Part shown: positions 28,720 to 37,658 of the stretch, one piece after another
How the letters are laid out: each line of letters begins with the position of its first letter
Position numbering within the stretch: the stretch's first letter is position 1
The notes under the pieces: generated by a model
Databases searched by the model: none
Told to the model about the DNA's origin: nothing
What the model saw: the letters and a program-made list of their open reading frames with translations, nothing else
Translations under genes and position numbers: made by a program
NCBI RefSeq assembly: GCF_001640025.1
Contig: NC_031671.1
Span: forward strand, 2,046,001 to 2,110,000
Reading direction: 5' to 3'
Source of the DNA: Sugiyamaella lignohabitans
Taxonomy: Eukaryota; Ascomycota; Dipodascomycetes; Dipodascales; Trichomonascaceae
DNA: 64,000 bases

Positions 28720-30501
28720 ATGAAACTGCCAGAAATATCAGCTGCGTTGCTGTTGGTGTTGATACCTACGGTGTATCTTCTTAGCCGACGGGTACTGGAT
28801 TCTAAACGCAAGGAGAAGGGAAAATCGTTTCATCTGCCCACTCCGGAGGAGGCACTTCCTCATTGGAAGGGCAAACGGATCTCGCCAGTGTCGGTGTTTG
28901 ATTCGACCGATCCCGCCAATATCCAGTGCTACTGTCCTGCTACAGGCCAGTCTTTAGGCAAATTTCCTGCTCATACTCGAGATGATATGAATGTTATCAT
29001 TGATAAAGCGCATAAAGCGCAGAAAAACTGGAAATCGTCGACTTTCAGCCAACGTCGTACCGTACTTAATACTATATCCAAGTATATCAATGACCACCAG
29101 GAACAGGTGGCTCGCATCGCTTGTCGTGATACAGGAAAAACTATGTTAGATGCCTCGTTAGGCGAAATTCTCGTCACTTTGGAAAAACTCAATTGGATAG
29201 TCGCTCATGGTGAACAGTCTTTAGCTGTATCCAAACGTCCAGGACCTACTAATATCCTCATGTCATATAAAGGGGCAGAAATCAGATATGAACCTCTTGG
29301 AGTCGTGGCAGCAATGGTGTCGTGGAACTATCCTTTGCATAATTTAATGGGTCCTATAGCAGCTGCTCTGTTTACTGGAAATGCCATTGTCGTCAAATGC
29401 TCGGAATCTGTAGTATGGTCATCGCTGCATTTTCTCGAGATTGCCAAAGAAGCGTTACGAATTAACGGATTTGATGAAGACCTTGTCCAGCTCATTGCAT
29501 GCTGGCCTCAAGACGCCGATTTTCTGACGTCGCATCCTGGACTCAATCACATTACATTCATTGGCTCGCGACCGGTGGCTCACCAGGTAGCAACAGCGGC
29601 TGCTGTGTCTTTGACACCAGTGGTGTGTGAATTGGGTGGTAAAGACCCATTAATTGTGCTGGATGATGTGACGGACCGCACTTTAGAAGGAATTGCTTCA
29701 ATTATTTTGCGAGGAACGTTCCAAAGCTCGGGTCAGAATTGTATAGGTGTGGAGAGGGTCATCGCTCTACCCAATAGTTATAACAAACTGATTCCCATTC
29801 TTGAAAAAACCATCTCGCAAATTCGACTGGGCTCGTCAATTGACCAACAAGAAGTCATTGATATGGGAGCCACCATCAACGGCACCAGATTCGATATGTT
29901 AGAATCATTAGTACAGCGAGCAGTAGCGCAAGGAGCCAAATTGGTTCATGGAGGATCCAGATACAGTCATCCAAAATACCCACAAGGACACTATTTCACG
30001 CCCACGTTTCTGATAGATGTGACTCAAGATATGGACATTGCTCAAGAAGAGGTATTTGGACCCATCCTGCTGCTATTCAAAGCCGATAATCTCGACCATG
30101 CCGTCGACCTCGCCAACTCGACTGAATACGGGCTGGGAGCGTCTGTATTTGGCTCATCCAAACAGACTCTGAGCGATATCGCCGACCGGCTCGAGTGTGG
30201 CAACGTCGCACTTAACGACTTTGCGACCTATGCTCTTTGCCAGCTGCCGTTTGGCGGAATCAAAGGCAGTGGCTACGGGAAATTCGGCGGCACCGAGGGA
30301 CTCCGAGGTCTGTGTGTGGAAAAAAGCATCTGCTACGACCGGTTCCCACTCGTCAAAACCACGATTCCACGACCTCTGGACTATCCAATTCCGGACGCGA
30401 CGAAAGCCTGGGAAATGGTCAAAGCCATCAACCAGGTCGGATATGGCCAGGGGATCTGGGGACGGTTGAGGGCGCTTCAGAGGCTGGCTCGCAGTGGGTA
30501 G
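28720..30501 (+). CDS. MSC7: Membrane-anchored aldehyde dehydrogenase-like protein (Msc7 family)
   Basis: ER-located aldehyde dehydrogenase family member; the physiological substrate in yeast is not settled. The 593-residue protein begins with one membrane span (ISAALLLVLIPTVYLLSR) followed by a basic stretch, then the full ALDH fold. Visible motifs: MVSWNYPLHN, the catalytic glutamate in ELGGKDP, the catalytic cysteine in SSGQNCIGVER, EEVFGPI, and GGIKGSGYGKFGG near the end. The ATG at 28720 is used; the frame extends only two codons upstream from a TTG. Length agrees with S. cerevisiae Msc7. A sense THE unit starts 9 bases after the stop. Confidence 0.92.
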   Translation: MKLPEISAALLLVLIPTVYLLSRRVLDSKRKEKGKSFHLPTPEEALPHWKGKRISPVSVFDSTDPANIQCYCPATGQSLGKFPAHTRDDMNVIIDKAHKAQKNWKSSTFSQRRTVLNTISKYINDHQEQVARIACRDTGKTMLDASLGEILVTLEKLNWIVAHGEQSLAVSKRPGPTNILMSYKGAEIRYEPLGVVAAMVSWNYPLHNLMGPIAAALFTGNAIVVKCSESVVWSSLHFLEIAKEALRINGFDEDLVQLIACWPQDADFLTSHPGLNHITFIGSRPVAHQVATAAAVSLTPVVCELGGKDPLIVLDDVTDRTLEGIASIILRGTFQSSGQNCIGVERVIALPNSYNKLIPILEKTISQIRLGSSIDQQEVIDMGATINGTRFDMLESLVQRAVAQGAKLVHGGSRYSHPKYPQGHYFTPTFLIDVTQDMDIAQEEVFGPILLLFKADNLDHAVDLANSTEYGLGASVFGSSKQTLSDIADRLECGNVALNDFATYALCQLPFGGIKGSGYGKFGGTEGLRGLCVEKSICYDRFPLVKTTIPRPLDYPIPDATKAWEMVKAINQVGYGQGIWGRLRALQRLARSG

Positions 30502-30510
30502 GGGGGTTGT

Positions 30511-30570
30511 GCCTCCGGCGGCTGGGGTGCTGCCCCAGATCCCGTTGTGCTCGCTTCGCGAGCGGCTGGG
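30511..30570 (+). repeat. THE unit, type C
   Basis: Nine bases past the MSC7 stop; must lie in the 3'UTR. Confidence 0.94.
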
Positions 30571-30689
30571 ATCATGGCCGGGGACGTTTTGCATGATATA
30601 TCTGTGACTTGTTCATATATTTATAGGTTCATATATACGGATCGTGTATGTATACATAGAGAGATAGAGTTACAATGACACCGCCCGAC

Positions 30690-30742
30690 GCCCTAGCGAA
30701 GCGAACCACGGGGTCTGGGGCAGAGCCCCAGCCGCCGGAGGC
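30690..30742 (-). repeat. THE unit, degenerate third hairpin
   Basis: Eight bases past the RRF1 stop, in RRF1 sense; faces the MSC7 copy across a convergent gap. Confidence 0.92.
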
Positions 30743-30750
30743 ATCCGTTT

Positions 30751-31491
30751 CTAGCGAGACGAGTTTTGAGCAGCTTTGAATGCGCTGGCCAGCTTATCGC
30801 TGTAGTCTTTGAATGCCTTTTCGACCCTCTCCGACTGTTTGCGGAAGCTGTCTTTGTCGATGTCTTTTGACTTTAGTGCCCGTTTCAGGTGTGACAGGCC
30901 GCCTGCTCGGATCTGGGACAGCGAGTGTTTGGAAGGAGAGTTGCGGAAATGGTCGTGCAATTGCTTGATTTCCTTGAGAATCTGCGACTCGTGGCTACTG
31001 TCGTCACCGCTGTCGGTGTCAGATGAAACTAACAGGGTCTGATTGTTTTTAGGATCCACCTGAGGAGTGATGTTGAGATGCGACAGAATCGACGTCGACA
31101 CGTATTTCACATGCTTGGGATCAAATACCACTATCGACAGACGGTTACCTCTCAATTGCAGTGTAGCAATCTCGTTTAAGAGATGCGATTCTCCGTGCTG
31201 TAGCGTCACTGGAATGCTGGTGAATTTAGACACATCGATTTTCGACGTGCGAATCTCTTTCAGTTTCTCATTGAACACTTGTAACGTCTTTTTGTATTTG
31301 GCATCCAAACTGTCCAGATCAAGAGGAGCAACCGACTCACCAGCAGCTTCATCCACAGGCTCAGCTGATTTATGGGCTTTTTTCTGTGCTTTCTTCAGCA
31401 CTGTCTGAGACGACGAGAATGACCGGGCCGCTGAAAATGCATTCACTGCACTGATAGCTCGTGTTTGCTGGACAACGAAGCTCCTGATCAT
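30751..31491 (-). CDS. RRF1: Mitochondrial ribosome recycling factor
   Basis: Releases mitochondrial ribosomes from mRNA after termination. The 246-residue precursor begins MIRSFVVQQTRAISAVNAFSAARSF, an Arg/Ser/Ala-rich presequence without acidic residues. The RRF fold follows: KYKKTLQVFNEKLKEIRTSKIDVSKF, the QLRGNRLSIVVFDP segment, VSTSILSHLNITPQVDPKNNQTLLV, and the C-terminal helix with HLKRALKSKDIDKDSFRKQSERVEKAFKDY. The conserved RTG.A motif of bacterial RRF is altered to RTSKIDV, as in other fungal mitochondrial proteins. Convergent with MSC7. Confidence 0.87.
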   Translation of the reverse strand: MIRSFVVQQTRAISAVNAFSAARSFSSSQTVLKKAQKKAHKSAEPVDEAAGESVAPLDLDSLDAKYKKTLQVFNEKLKEIRTSKIDVSKFTSIPVTLQHGESHLLNEIATLQLRGNRLSIVVFDPKHVKYVSTSILSHLNITPQVDPKNNQTLLVSSDTDSGDDSSHESQILKEIKQLHDHFRNSPSKHSLSQIRAGGLSHLKRALKSKDIDKDSFRKQSERVEKAFKDYSDKLASAFKAAQNSSR

Positions 31492-32086
31492 GACTGCTTC
31501 GTGGTCCTTGTCAGGGTCCAGTCTGTCTCACGATCAACATCTGCTTTAAAGAGCCGCCGATTCTCGGTCGGCGGTATTAGGGTTATCCGCAGAAGCCATT
31601 TTCCCACCCGCCCACAACTCAGTCATCCCTGAAAGTCTTCTCAACAAATACCAAACTCAGTATCCTCCGTTCCTTTCTCTTACCCCCGAGCAGCTGAAAT
31701 TACTGTATCTGGCGTGTAACCCCCCGCACCACCACTTAACCCTCACTGAGTATTCTCAGGGGTAGCTCATCGGGTTAGGGTCGATATTTCCGGCCGAGTG
31801 AAATATCACCCATACTCATCTTGAACTGCTAGTAACCGGTGAGCTTTTTCTAGTATTCCAGCCCTATCCACCCCTTGCTTCCTTGGCTCTCTCTTTGACT
31901 TCTAATCCGGCTTTTCTCACCCTTTTTCCCCGTGTTTATTTCCGCCAACGTCTCTACCTGCTGTTGCACCCTGCCCAAATCACACTTTCCCACTCCATTT
32001 ACCATCAGCAGCCGATCAATTGAGGCTTCAGGAGCTCTCACCGAGCTTTCCTTCTTGCCGCTAATCCCCGACGCAGGACCCCCCCT

Positions 32087-32222
32087 GCCTCCGGCGGCTG
32101 GGGCTGCGCCCCAGACCCCGTGGCTCCTGCTTCGCAGGAGTTGGCGAGGATCCCGACGCAGGGACTTGAGCGGAGCGAGAGGAGCAATTAGGGTCTAGGG
32201 CGGAGCCCCGACCGCCGGAGGC
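32087..32222. repeat. Full-length THE (B left, A right), 136 bp
   Basis: Right unit is aged (GTCTAGGGCGGAGCCCCGACC) while the left is intact, so the halves are not kept identical. Confidence 0.94.
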
Positions 32223-32510
32223 AGCGACTCCCACTCCTGGTCGCCCGGCAACGCGATCGGTCAGGTGCTGGTCATCGTTGCAGCGCATCGCAGCGAAAAG
32301 TATCACGTGACTGTGAGTGATGTATCTTTTACAGTCACAGTTGCCTAATGCGGTAATATTGGGTGATTTTGCTTTGAAATCAAACTTTTGAGCAGACGAA
32401 GCGGTGTAGCAGCCACACGCCAATATACCGGCTTAAGATTCTTCTTCTCTCCACTTTACGTCACTACTATACATTTTACTTCAGTTCGACAACTCGTAGA
32501 GAAAAAAAGT

Positions 32511-33038
32511 GTAAGTGAAATCGAGTTATTTGTGCACGGGAGAATGAATGGATGAATGAATGAAATTGGATTTGAAGTTTGAAATTGCGAATGGTGCTCT
32601 ATATCGGATTCTAAAGCTTGTGGAGTTTGAGCAGGTGATATTAGTTAATCACGGGTCTCAGTATCATCGGGCGGTGTATTACAAATCAGACTGGTCAAAC
32701 AACTATCGGAAAAAATCATATAAATAGGAGACAGTGTCTACAGTTCGATTAGGTCTGCTGTTTTATTTTTAATTATCGGCTACAGTTGGTTTTGTTGTTG
32801 TTCAGAGTACAGGGTACACGGTGATTAGTAATTAGTAATCTGCCGAAGTATAAAGAACTACCACATTTATAATCGGGTTTTCCTGTTGGTTTTTTCCTGG
32901 ATAGGATTCATTTGCATTTCTAATCAACTTTTTCTGTTTGCATTTCTAAACTTCACTTCGTCTCATTCACTTTTTTCATTCTACACTCTAGTGTTTATAA
33001 TACCTTTTTTCATTAAGAATCATCTAACAAAAAATCAG
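32511..33038 (+). other. Possible 5'UTR intron of RPL10
   Basis: Donor GTAAGT at 32511, branch ATCTAAC at about 33021-33026 and acceptor CAG at 33036-33038, four bases before the ATG. The TATAAATA at 32719-32726 lies inside and argues for a later transcription start, so the donor may be wrong. Confidence 0.35.
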
Positions 33039-33042
33039 AAAA

Positions 33043-33711
33043 ATGGCTCGTCGTCCCGCTAGATGTTACAGATACTGTAAGAACAAGCCCTTCCCCAAGT
33101 CCAGATACAATCGTGGTGTCCCCGATGCCAAGATTAGAATCTACGATTTGGGTCGTAAGAGAGCTAATGTCGACGACTTCCCTCTGTGTGTCCACCTTGT
33201 CTCCAACGAGCTCGAGCAACTTTCTTCCGAAGCTCTTGAGGCTGCTCGTATCTGTGCCAACAAGTACATCACCAAGATCTCTGGTCGTGAGTCTTTCCAC
33301 ATGAGAATCCGTGTCCACCCCTTCCACGTTCTCCGTATCAACAAGATGTTGTCGTGTGCCGGTGCCGATAGATTGCAACAAGGTATGAGAGGTGCCTGGG
33401 GTAAGCCTCAAGGTCTTGCTGCCCGTGTCAACATTGGTCAAATCATCATCTCTGTCCGTACCAAGGACTCCAACAAGGATGTTGTTATCGAGGCCTTGAG
33501 ACGTTCTCGTTACAAGTTCCCTGGTCAACAAAAGATCATCATCTCCAAGAAGTGGGGTTTCACCAACCTTGACCGTCCTGAGTACGTCAAGCGTCGTCAA
33601 GCTGGTGAGATCAGAGAGGACGGTGCTTACGTCAAGTTCATGACCAAGAAGGGTCCTCTTGAGCAATCTTTGATCGACTTCCCTGACTACAACCCTGAGG
33701 TCTCTGCTTAA
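33043..33711 (+). CDS. RPL10: 60S ribosomal protein L10 (uL16)
   Basis: Essential large-subunit protein at the peptidyl-transferase/P-site entrance, joined late in the cytoplasm with Sqt1 and Nmd3 release. The 222-residue sequence is typical: [21 protein letters not shown], then [39 protein letters not shown], the P-site loop [18 protein letters not shown], and [18 protein letters not shown]. Codon use is extremely biased (CGT, AAG, GTC), as expected for a ribosomal protein. A long antisense open frame is a by-product of that bias. A sense THE unit lies 67 bases past the stop. Confidence 0.98.
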   Translation: MARRPARCYRYCKNKPFPKSRYNRGVPDAKIRIYDLGRKRANVDDFPLCVHLVSNELEQLSSEALEAARICANKYITKISGRESFHMRIRVHPFHVLRINKMLSCAGADRLQQGMRGAWGKPQGLAARVNIGQIIISVRTKDSNKDVVIEALRRSRYKFPGQQKIIISKKWGFTNLDRPEYVKRRQAGEIREDGAYVKFMTKKGPLEQSLIDFPDYNPEVSA

Positions 33712-33778
33712 GTTAATTTTTGATTCTGTAAAAGCACAAAATAAAACTTTTTTATTATACTTCTCCGTGTCTGGGTCT

Positions 33779-33842
33779 GCCTCCGGCGGCTGGGGTTCCA
33801 CCCCAGACCCTGGTGGCTCCTCTCGCTTCGCTCGAGTCGGGC
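33779..33842 (+). repeat. THE unit, type A
   Basis: Sense to RPL10. Hairpin 2 is GGGGTTCCACCCC with a compensated change on both arms. Confidence 0.93.
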
Positions 33843-33920
33843 GTGGGTTTCCCGGAAAAAATAATGGATTTTAACACATCTGAACCATGGACTCCCGAGG
33901 CGCCCCGACACCCGACGAAA

Positions 33921-33981
33921 CGACTCGAGCGCAGCGAGAGGAGCAACCAGGGTCTGGGGCGGAGCCCCAGCCGCCGGAGGC
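33921..33981 (-). repeat. THE unit, type A
   Basis: Ends 41 bases from the 3' end of tRNA-Pro, in its sense orientation. Confidence 0.93.
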
Positions 33982-34021
33982 AGACTGCCCGTAAAAAAGA
34001 ATCCCACAAACAAAAAAAGAC

Positions 34022-34127
34022 GGGCCCAACCGGGAATCGAACCCGGGACCACTCGCAAACGACTTAGAGTTTGTATTGTTACCAATTAACGCCCTAAGCG
34101 AGTATTATACCCCTAAACCATCGGGCC
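34022..34127 (-). tRNA. tRNA-Pro (anticodon AGG) with a 34-bp intron
   Basis: Acceptor arms GGCCCGA (34121-34127) and TTGGGCC (34023-34029) pair over 7 bp with one G-T. The discriminator is C, usual for tRNA-Pro in yeast. D-arm region GGTTTAGGGGTA; anticodon stem CTCGC/GCGAG with loop TTAGGGT; T arm GGTTCGATTCC within CCGGG/CCCGG. The intron (34058-34091) sits one base 3' of the anticodon, the standard position. Inosine at the wobble position would read CCT, CCC and perhaps CCA. Confidence 0.92.
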
Positions 34128-34709
34128 GCTTGTTGGATAATCGACGTCCAGAAGCATACGAGCCCTGATACGGACCGAAAGCCCGAGGCCCGTCGGAGCA
34201 CCAGAAAGCGATATTTCTCATCTTAAGTCAAGTTTAATGAGCCCAGACATCTCTATTAATGATCTAGCTAGCATGTTTGGGCTGAACCTCCGGTTTCTGT
34301 GATGTTCATATCACGTGACCCTGTGAATTTCTGATATAGCAGTGAAAGAAAAAGTCCTCGAAGAAGCGACTCTCCATCATACTTAGCACCGCTGTTACAC
34401 ACACCGATAGCTATATCTTGTGTTGACTCGGTTCTATTTATGTGGCATCAGGGCTAAAAACTGGCATTGCTTCTCCTCTGTGTTCAGAGGTTAGTCCAAC
34501 TTTGCCAGTGCCTGGTTCACGGGTGTCTAGACAAACCGGTCTCTGAAGACTTCCTATATTGAGTCAATGTATTGGAGGACAGATACGGATCGAACAGCTT
34601 CGACTCTAGCTAGCTACGGTATTATATCCTCGATAAACGAATACAGCTTCTCCCTGACTAACAAACTGGCACTGCTATTGGAATCAGGCCGTTCTCGGGC
34701 GGGGGCTGT

Positions 34710-34778
34710 GCCTCCGGTGGCTGGGGCTCCGCCCCAGACCGCGTGGCTCCTGCTTCCAGAAGATGGTTGGGACCGTCA
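34710..34778 (+). repeat. THE unit, decayed type B, outer left end of a composite inverted repeat
   Basis: CTCCGGTGGC and CTTCCAGAAG show decay. The linker GGTTGGGACCGTC runs straight into the AT-rich arm. Confidence 0.88.
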
Positions 34779-34783
34779 ATCAA

Positions 34784-35170
34784 ACAATAAATCTTGTTTA
34801 AAGTCCTATTCTATACATAATTAAAACAATCAAATAATTTCAAACCCCATCATTTACTCCCATTAAATATCACAATGACTTACAATATTTCTACGAGTAC
34901 ACGGGAAAACGGTTCAGCTACCAGGTTTACACCTTTAATAACGCTTACCGGGAAAACCCCAGTACTAGCCATCTCTGCCATAAGAGAAACCCGTCTAAAG
35001 TAATTGCGGAGCTTGGCCAATAAGGGCTGGGACAAATAGCCAAAGTAAACAGCCCGTAACCAGGTAAAAATGCGAGCAGTCCTTCTGGTAATGTGTAAAT
35101 GATGGGATTTGAATTATTCAAATTGTATTAAATACGTATAGTATTGGACTTTAAACAAAATTTATTATTA
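34784..35170. repeat. Imperfect AT-rich inverted repeat (arms 34784-34860 and 35088-35170)
   Basis: Left-arm segments TTGTTTAAAGTCC, CTATAC, ACAAT, CCCATCATTTAC recur in the same order in the reverse complement of the right arm. The arms enclose about 225 bases and are flanked outside by THE units in inverted orientation. Layout resembles a MITE or a full THE interrupted by an AT-rich insertion. Confidence 0.75.
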
Positions 35171-35175
35171 TAAGG

Positions 35176-35247
35176 GCTGGGACCGTCGACATAACGACTC
35201 GAGCGCAGCGAGAGGAGCAGGGGGGTCTGGGGACAGCCCCAACAACG
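35176..35247 (-). repeat. THE unit, type A, decayed, outer right end of the composite
   Basis: Linker GGGACCGTCGACATAACG intact; hairpin 1 is lost (CCCCAACAACGCC). Confidence 0.86.
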
Positions 35248-35838
35248 CCCGTTACACGTGCAAGTACCGCCCTGTAGCTGGTACAGTGTCCTCAAGGTGT
35301 GAGATCTGCTGTAGACCGTCGCTGAGGTCACTTGCGGGGCCGTTTAGGGGGGGTTTTGCGGATGGATAGTGGTGCTGGCGACGTGGTACATGAGACTGTG
35401 CGAAAGTATTTGTTCAGCTACGGCCATATCCAGAGTAAAATAAGATTTCCCGTCCGATCAATCATATTCAAGCCTCTGAGAGCCTTGATCAGTAATGCCG
35501 TGGGAGACCAGGCGTGAACAGAAGGTGCTGTAGTTTTTTGCTTTTTTTAAGGTGCATCAGAGAACTCCTTAGGTTCAGTTCATCTTTGTTACACAACCTT
35601 TTTATTTACTAAAAGGTATTCTTTTTTTCAGGTTCAGTTATTTCGAAGTTTAAATGACCGGTAGACAGAGTCGAAGATGGTTCATATTACCTTCAAAGTC
35701 TAGTACGGCGTGCATGTTTATATATATGCTCGTGCATTACTGATCGTACAGTAGACCACTGTTGTTCGCATTACTCTAGTTCATGACTAGCAGTTGAGGG
35801 TTTGTGCCGCTAATATAAGACGGTTGCCTCACAAAAGG

Positions 35839-37404
35839 ATGGCGAAAACGTATTTATTTATTCGTCAAAAGGCGACACTTCAGGGCTGGCTTTATCGCAT
35901 CTCGCTGATATGCTTTCTCAGCATATTTATAGCGTTGCTAGTGGCTACTCCTATCGATGTTGTTCACCAGTCTGGGACCTCTGGGCAGTTTTGGGACGCA
36001 ATTATTGTACTAATAGCATATGCTCTAACAGTTGTGATCGCTATTTTCTTGTATTTGGTCAGGTTGATTCAAGTTCGAACGTCACTAAGTGATATTCCAC
36101 GAAGATATGTGATGCGGAAAGATGATGTGTCTGAACGGTGTGCCAGCCGAATCCGCAGTGAACTGGCAAGATGTGCCACTATTGTCGAAGAAACACTTCC
36201 TCAATCAGAAGATATTTCACATCCAGGATTACGGAATCCAGATTTCACCGAAGGATCAATGGATATACCCTATGAGGAGATAGCAGCGGCTTGCAGCACG
36301 ATCGTGGAACTCAAGTCCAAAAGTCTCCATCCAACGTTTGTTCGTCCAAGAGGCATGCCATTACGAGAATATCTGATCCTATTAGAATCATACGATCTAC
36401 TGGATTGGTCAGAACATACCGATATGTTTCTAGATTTACATGAAAAAGCGAGGTTCTCTGCCAAACCTCTAGAAGAAGACGAGTTCAATGATTATATTGA
36501 AAGCACAATTCACCTCCTATACTCGATCAAAGTTCGCGAAGAGCTCAAATCATCAGTACCAGCTACTGGAAGTAACATTAGTGCTGGTCTTGCGAACGGT
36601 ACTGACAGTAATCTCGGTATCAACAGCTCTCCACATCAGCATCTACAGCAGCATCACCAGTACCCGACAAGTCAGAAGCAGATTCAAAACCAGAATCCAA
36701 ATGAAAACTACAATCAGAACTACAACCAGAGTTACAATCAGAGTCACAGTCAGAACCATAGTCAGAACCCGGACCAGACGCTACATCCACCCAACAGCGT
36801 CCAGTCGTTTGTCCAGCAACTCAACCAACAGCTTCTCAACGCACAAAACCAGACGCCATATCAACGAAACGGCAGTTATAGCAGCCACAATGCCAACCGC
36901 GAGTCGGTCAGCTCGAGCTCGCAAGCCCCCTACCCCTACAACGTGACATCAATCCGCCAGTCGTACCCCCATTCGCAACGATCTCAGCAAAACCAGGCTC
37001 CTCTAAGTCCGAATCTTCACAGCAGCAACCCGACCCACAGTCGAAGCCACAGTCAAGTCCAAACCACGAACTACAACCAGGGAAATCCATACTCCTCCTC
37101 AGCCACTGGCACAAGCCCGTACACCGGAAACTCGCCCGCTTTGACGCCATGGGACTTCCACAACCCCCAATACACCACCCAACCGACGTCTTGCATCCAC
37201 TCCCGCGACAACTCGTCCCTTGCAGCGAGCCCTCTCTTCACAGGCCACCCACACCCGAACCGCCACCCCACCACGGGACTCTACCCCCTCAGCAGTCTCT
37301 CCCAAACAAGCGGAGGAGTCCTTCTATCGCCGTCACGAACTCGCCAGTCACACGACTCACAAGACAGCGACGTCGGCAGCGTCATTATCCACTACTACGA
37401 CTAG
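35839..37404 (+). CDS. DLT1: Dlt1-family membrane protein (defect at low temperature)
   Basis: Fungal membrane protein of unknown molecular function, named for cold sensitivity of the yeast mutant. With the ATG at 35839 it has 521 residues; the frame extends 15 codons upstream only from a TTG. Two membrane spans (ISLICFLSIFIALLVATPIDV and AIIVLIAYALTVVIAIFLYL) are followed by the conserved SDIPRRYVMRKDDV, the HPGLRNPDF segment, RPRGMPLREYL and FLDLHEKARFSAKPL. The C-terminal half is an Asn/Gln/Ser-rich disordered region and the end, DVGSVIIHYYD, resembles the conserved SVI tail of Dlt1. A full THE starts 12 bases after the stop. Confidence 0.82.
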   Translation: MAKTYLFIRQKATLQGWLYRISLICFLSIFIALLVATPIDVVHQSGTSGQFWDAIIVLIAYALTVVIAIFLYLVRLIQVRTSLSDIPRRYVMRKDDVSERCASRIRSELARCATIVEETLPQSEDISHPGLRNPDFTEGSMDIPYEEIAAACSTIVELKSKSLHPTFVRPRGMPLREYLILLESYDLLDWSEHTDMFLDLHEKARFSAKPLEEDEFNDYIESTIHLLYSIKVREELKSSVPATGSNISAGLANGTDSNLGINSSPHQHLQQHHQYPTSQKQIQNQNPNENYNQNYNQSYNQSHSQNHSQNPDQTLHPPNSVQSFVQQLNQQLLNAQNQTPYQRNGSYSSHNANRESVSSSSQAPYPYNVTSIRQSYPHSQRSQQNQAPLSPNLHSSNPTHSRSHSQVQTTNYNQGNPYSSSATGTSPYTGNSPALTPWDFHNPQYTTQPTSCIHSRDNSSLAASPLFTGHPHPNRHPTTGLYPLSSLSQTSGGVLLSPSRTRQSHDSQDSDVGSVIIHYYD

Positions 37405-37416
37405 CGATGGGGACAT

Positions 37417-37554
37417 GCCTCCGGCGGCTGGGGCTCCGCCCCAGACCCTGGTTGCTCCTGCTTCGCAGGAGATTGTCCCGGACCGTGGGCAAAACGACTC
37501 GAGCGAAGCGAGAGGAGCCACGGGGTCTGGGGCAGAGCCCCAGCCGCCGGAGGC
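37417..37554. repeat. Full-length THE (B left, A right), 138 bp
   Basis: Between convergent DLT1 and epsin genes. Left inter-hairpin linker reads CCTGGTTG, right reads GTGG, so the halves differ. Confidence 0.96.
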
Positions 37555-37658
37555 ACATGTACCCAGCAGCCGGTTTATATATTTATTGGCGGCCATGGGC
37601 CGGTTAAGTTCTACAAAATACATATCTGCATCATCATAAGAAAGAAAGGCGGCAGTGT

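Larger units (their letters stand above)
31492..33042. other. 1.55-kb divergent region between RRF1 and RPL10
   Basis: Holds CGGGTTAGGGTCG near 31773, one full THE, AT-rich sequence from 32440, a TATAAATA near 32719, and possible splice signals before the RPL10 ATG. No protein-like ORF. Confidence 0.6.
33712..34021. other. Gap between RPL10 and tRNA-Pro
   Basis: Occupied mostly by two inward-facing THE units with a 78-base centre. No gene seen. Confidence 0.7.
34128..35838. other. 1.7-kb region between tRNA-Pro and DLT1
   Basis: Centre taken by an imperfect inverted repeat flanked by THE units (34710-35247). The rest is AT-rich with T-runs before DLT1. No protein-like ORF. Transcribed short RNAs cannot be excluded. 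Confidence 0.6.

Noticed and set aside
33013..33801. 262-codon ORF antisense to RPL10
   Set aside because: Produced by the extreme codon bias of RPL10; it covers the whole gene in reverse and resembles nothing known.
34260..34560. Possible box C/D snoRNA (TGATGTT and CTGA) near tRNA-Pro
   Set aside because: C box does not match RTGATGA and no terminal stem or guide could be shown.
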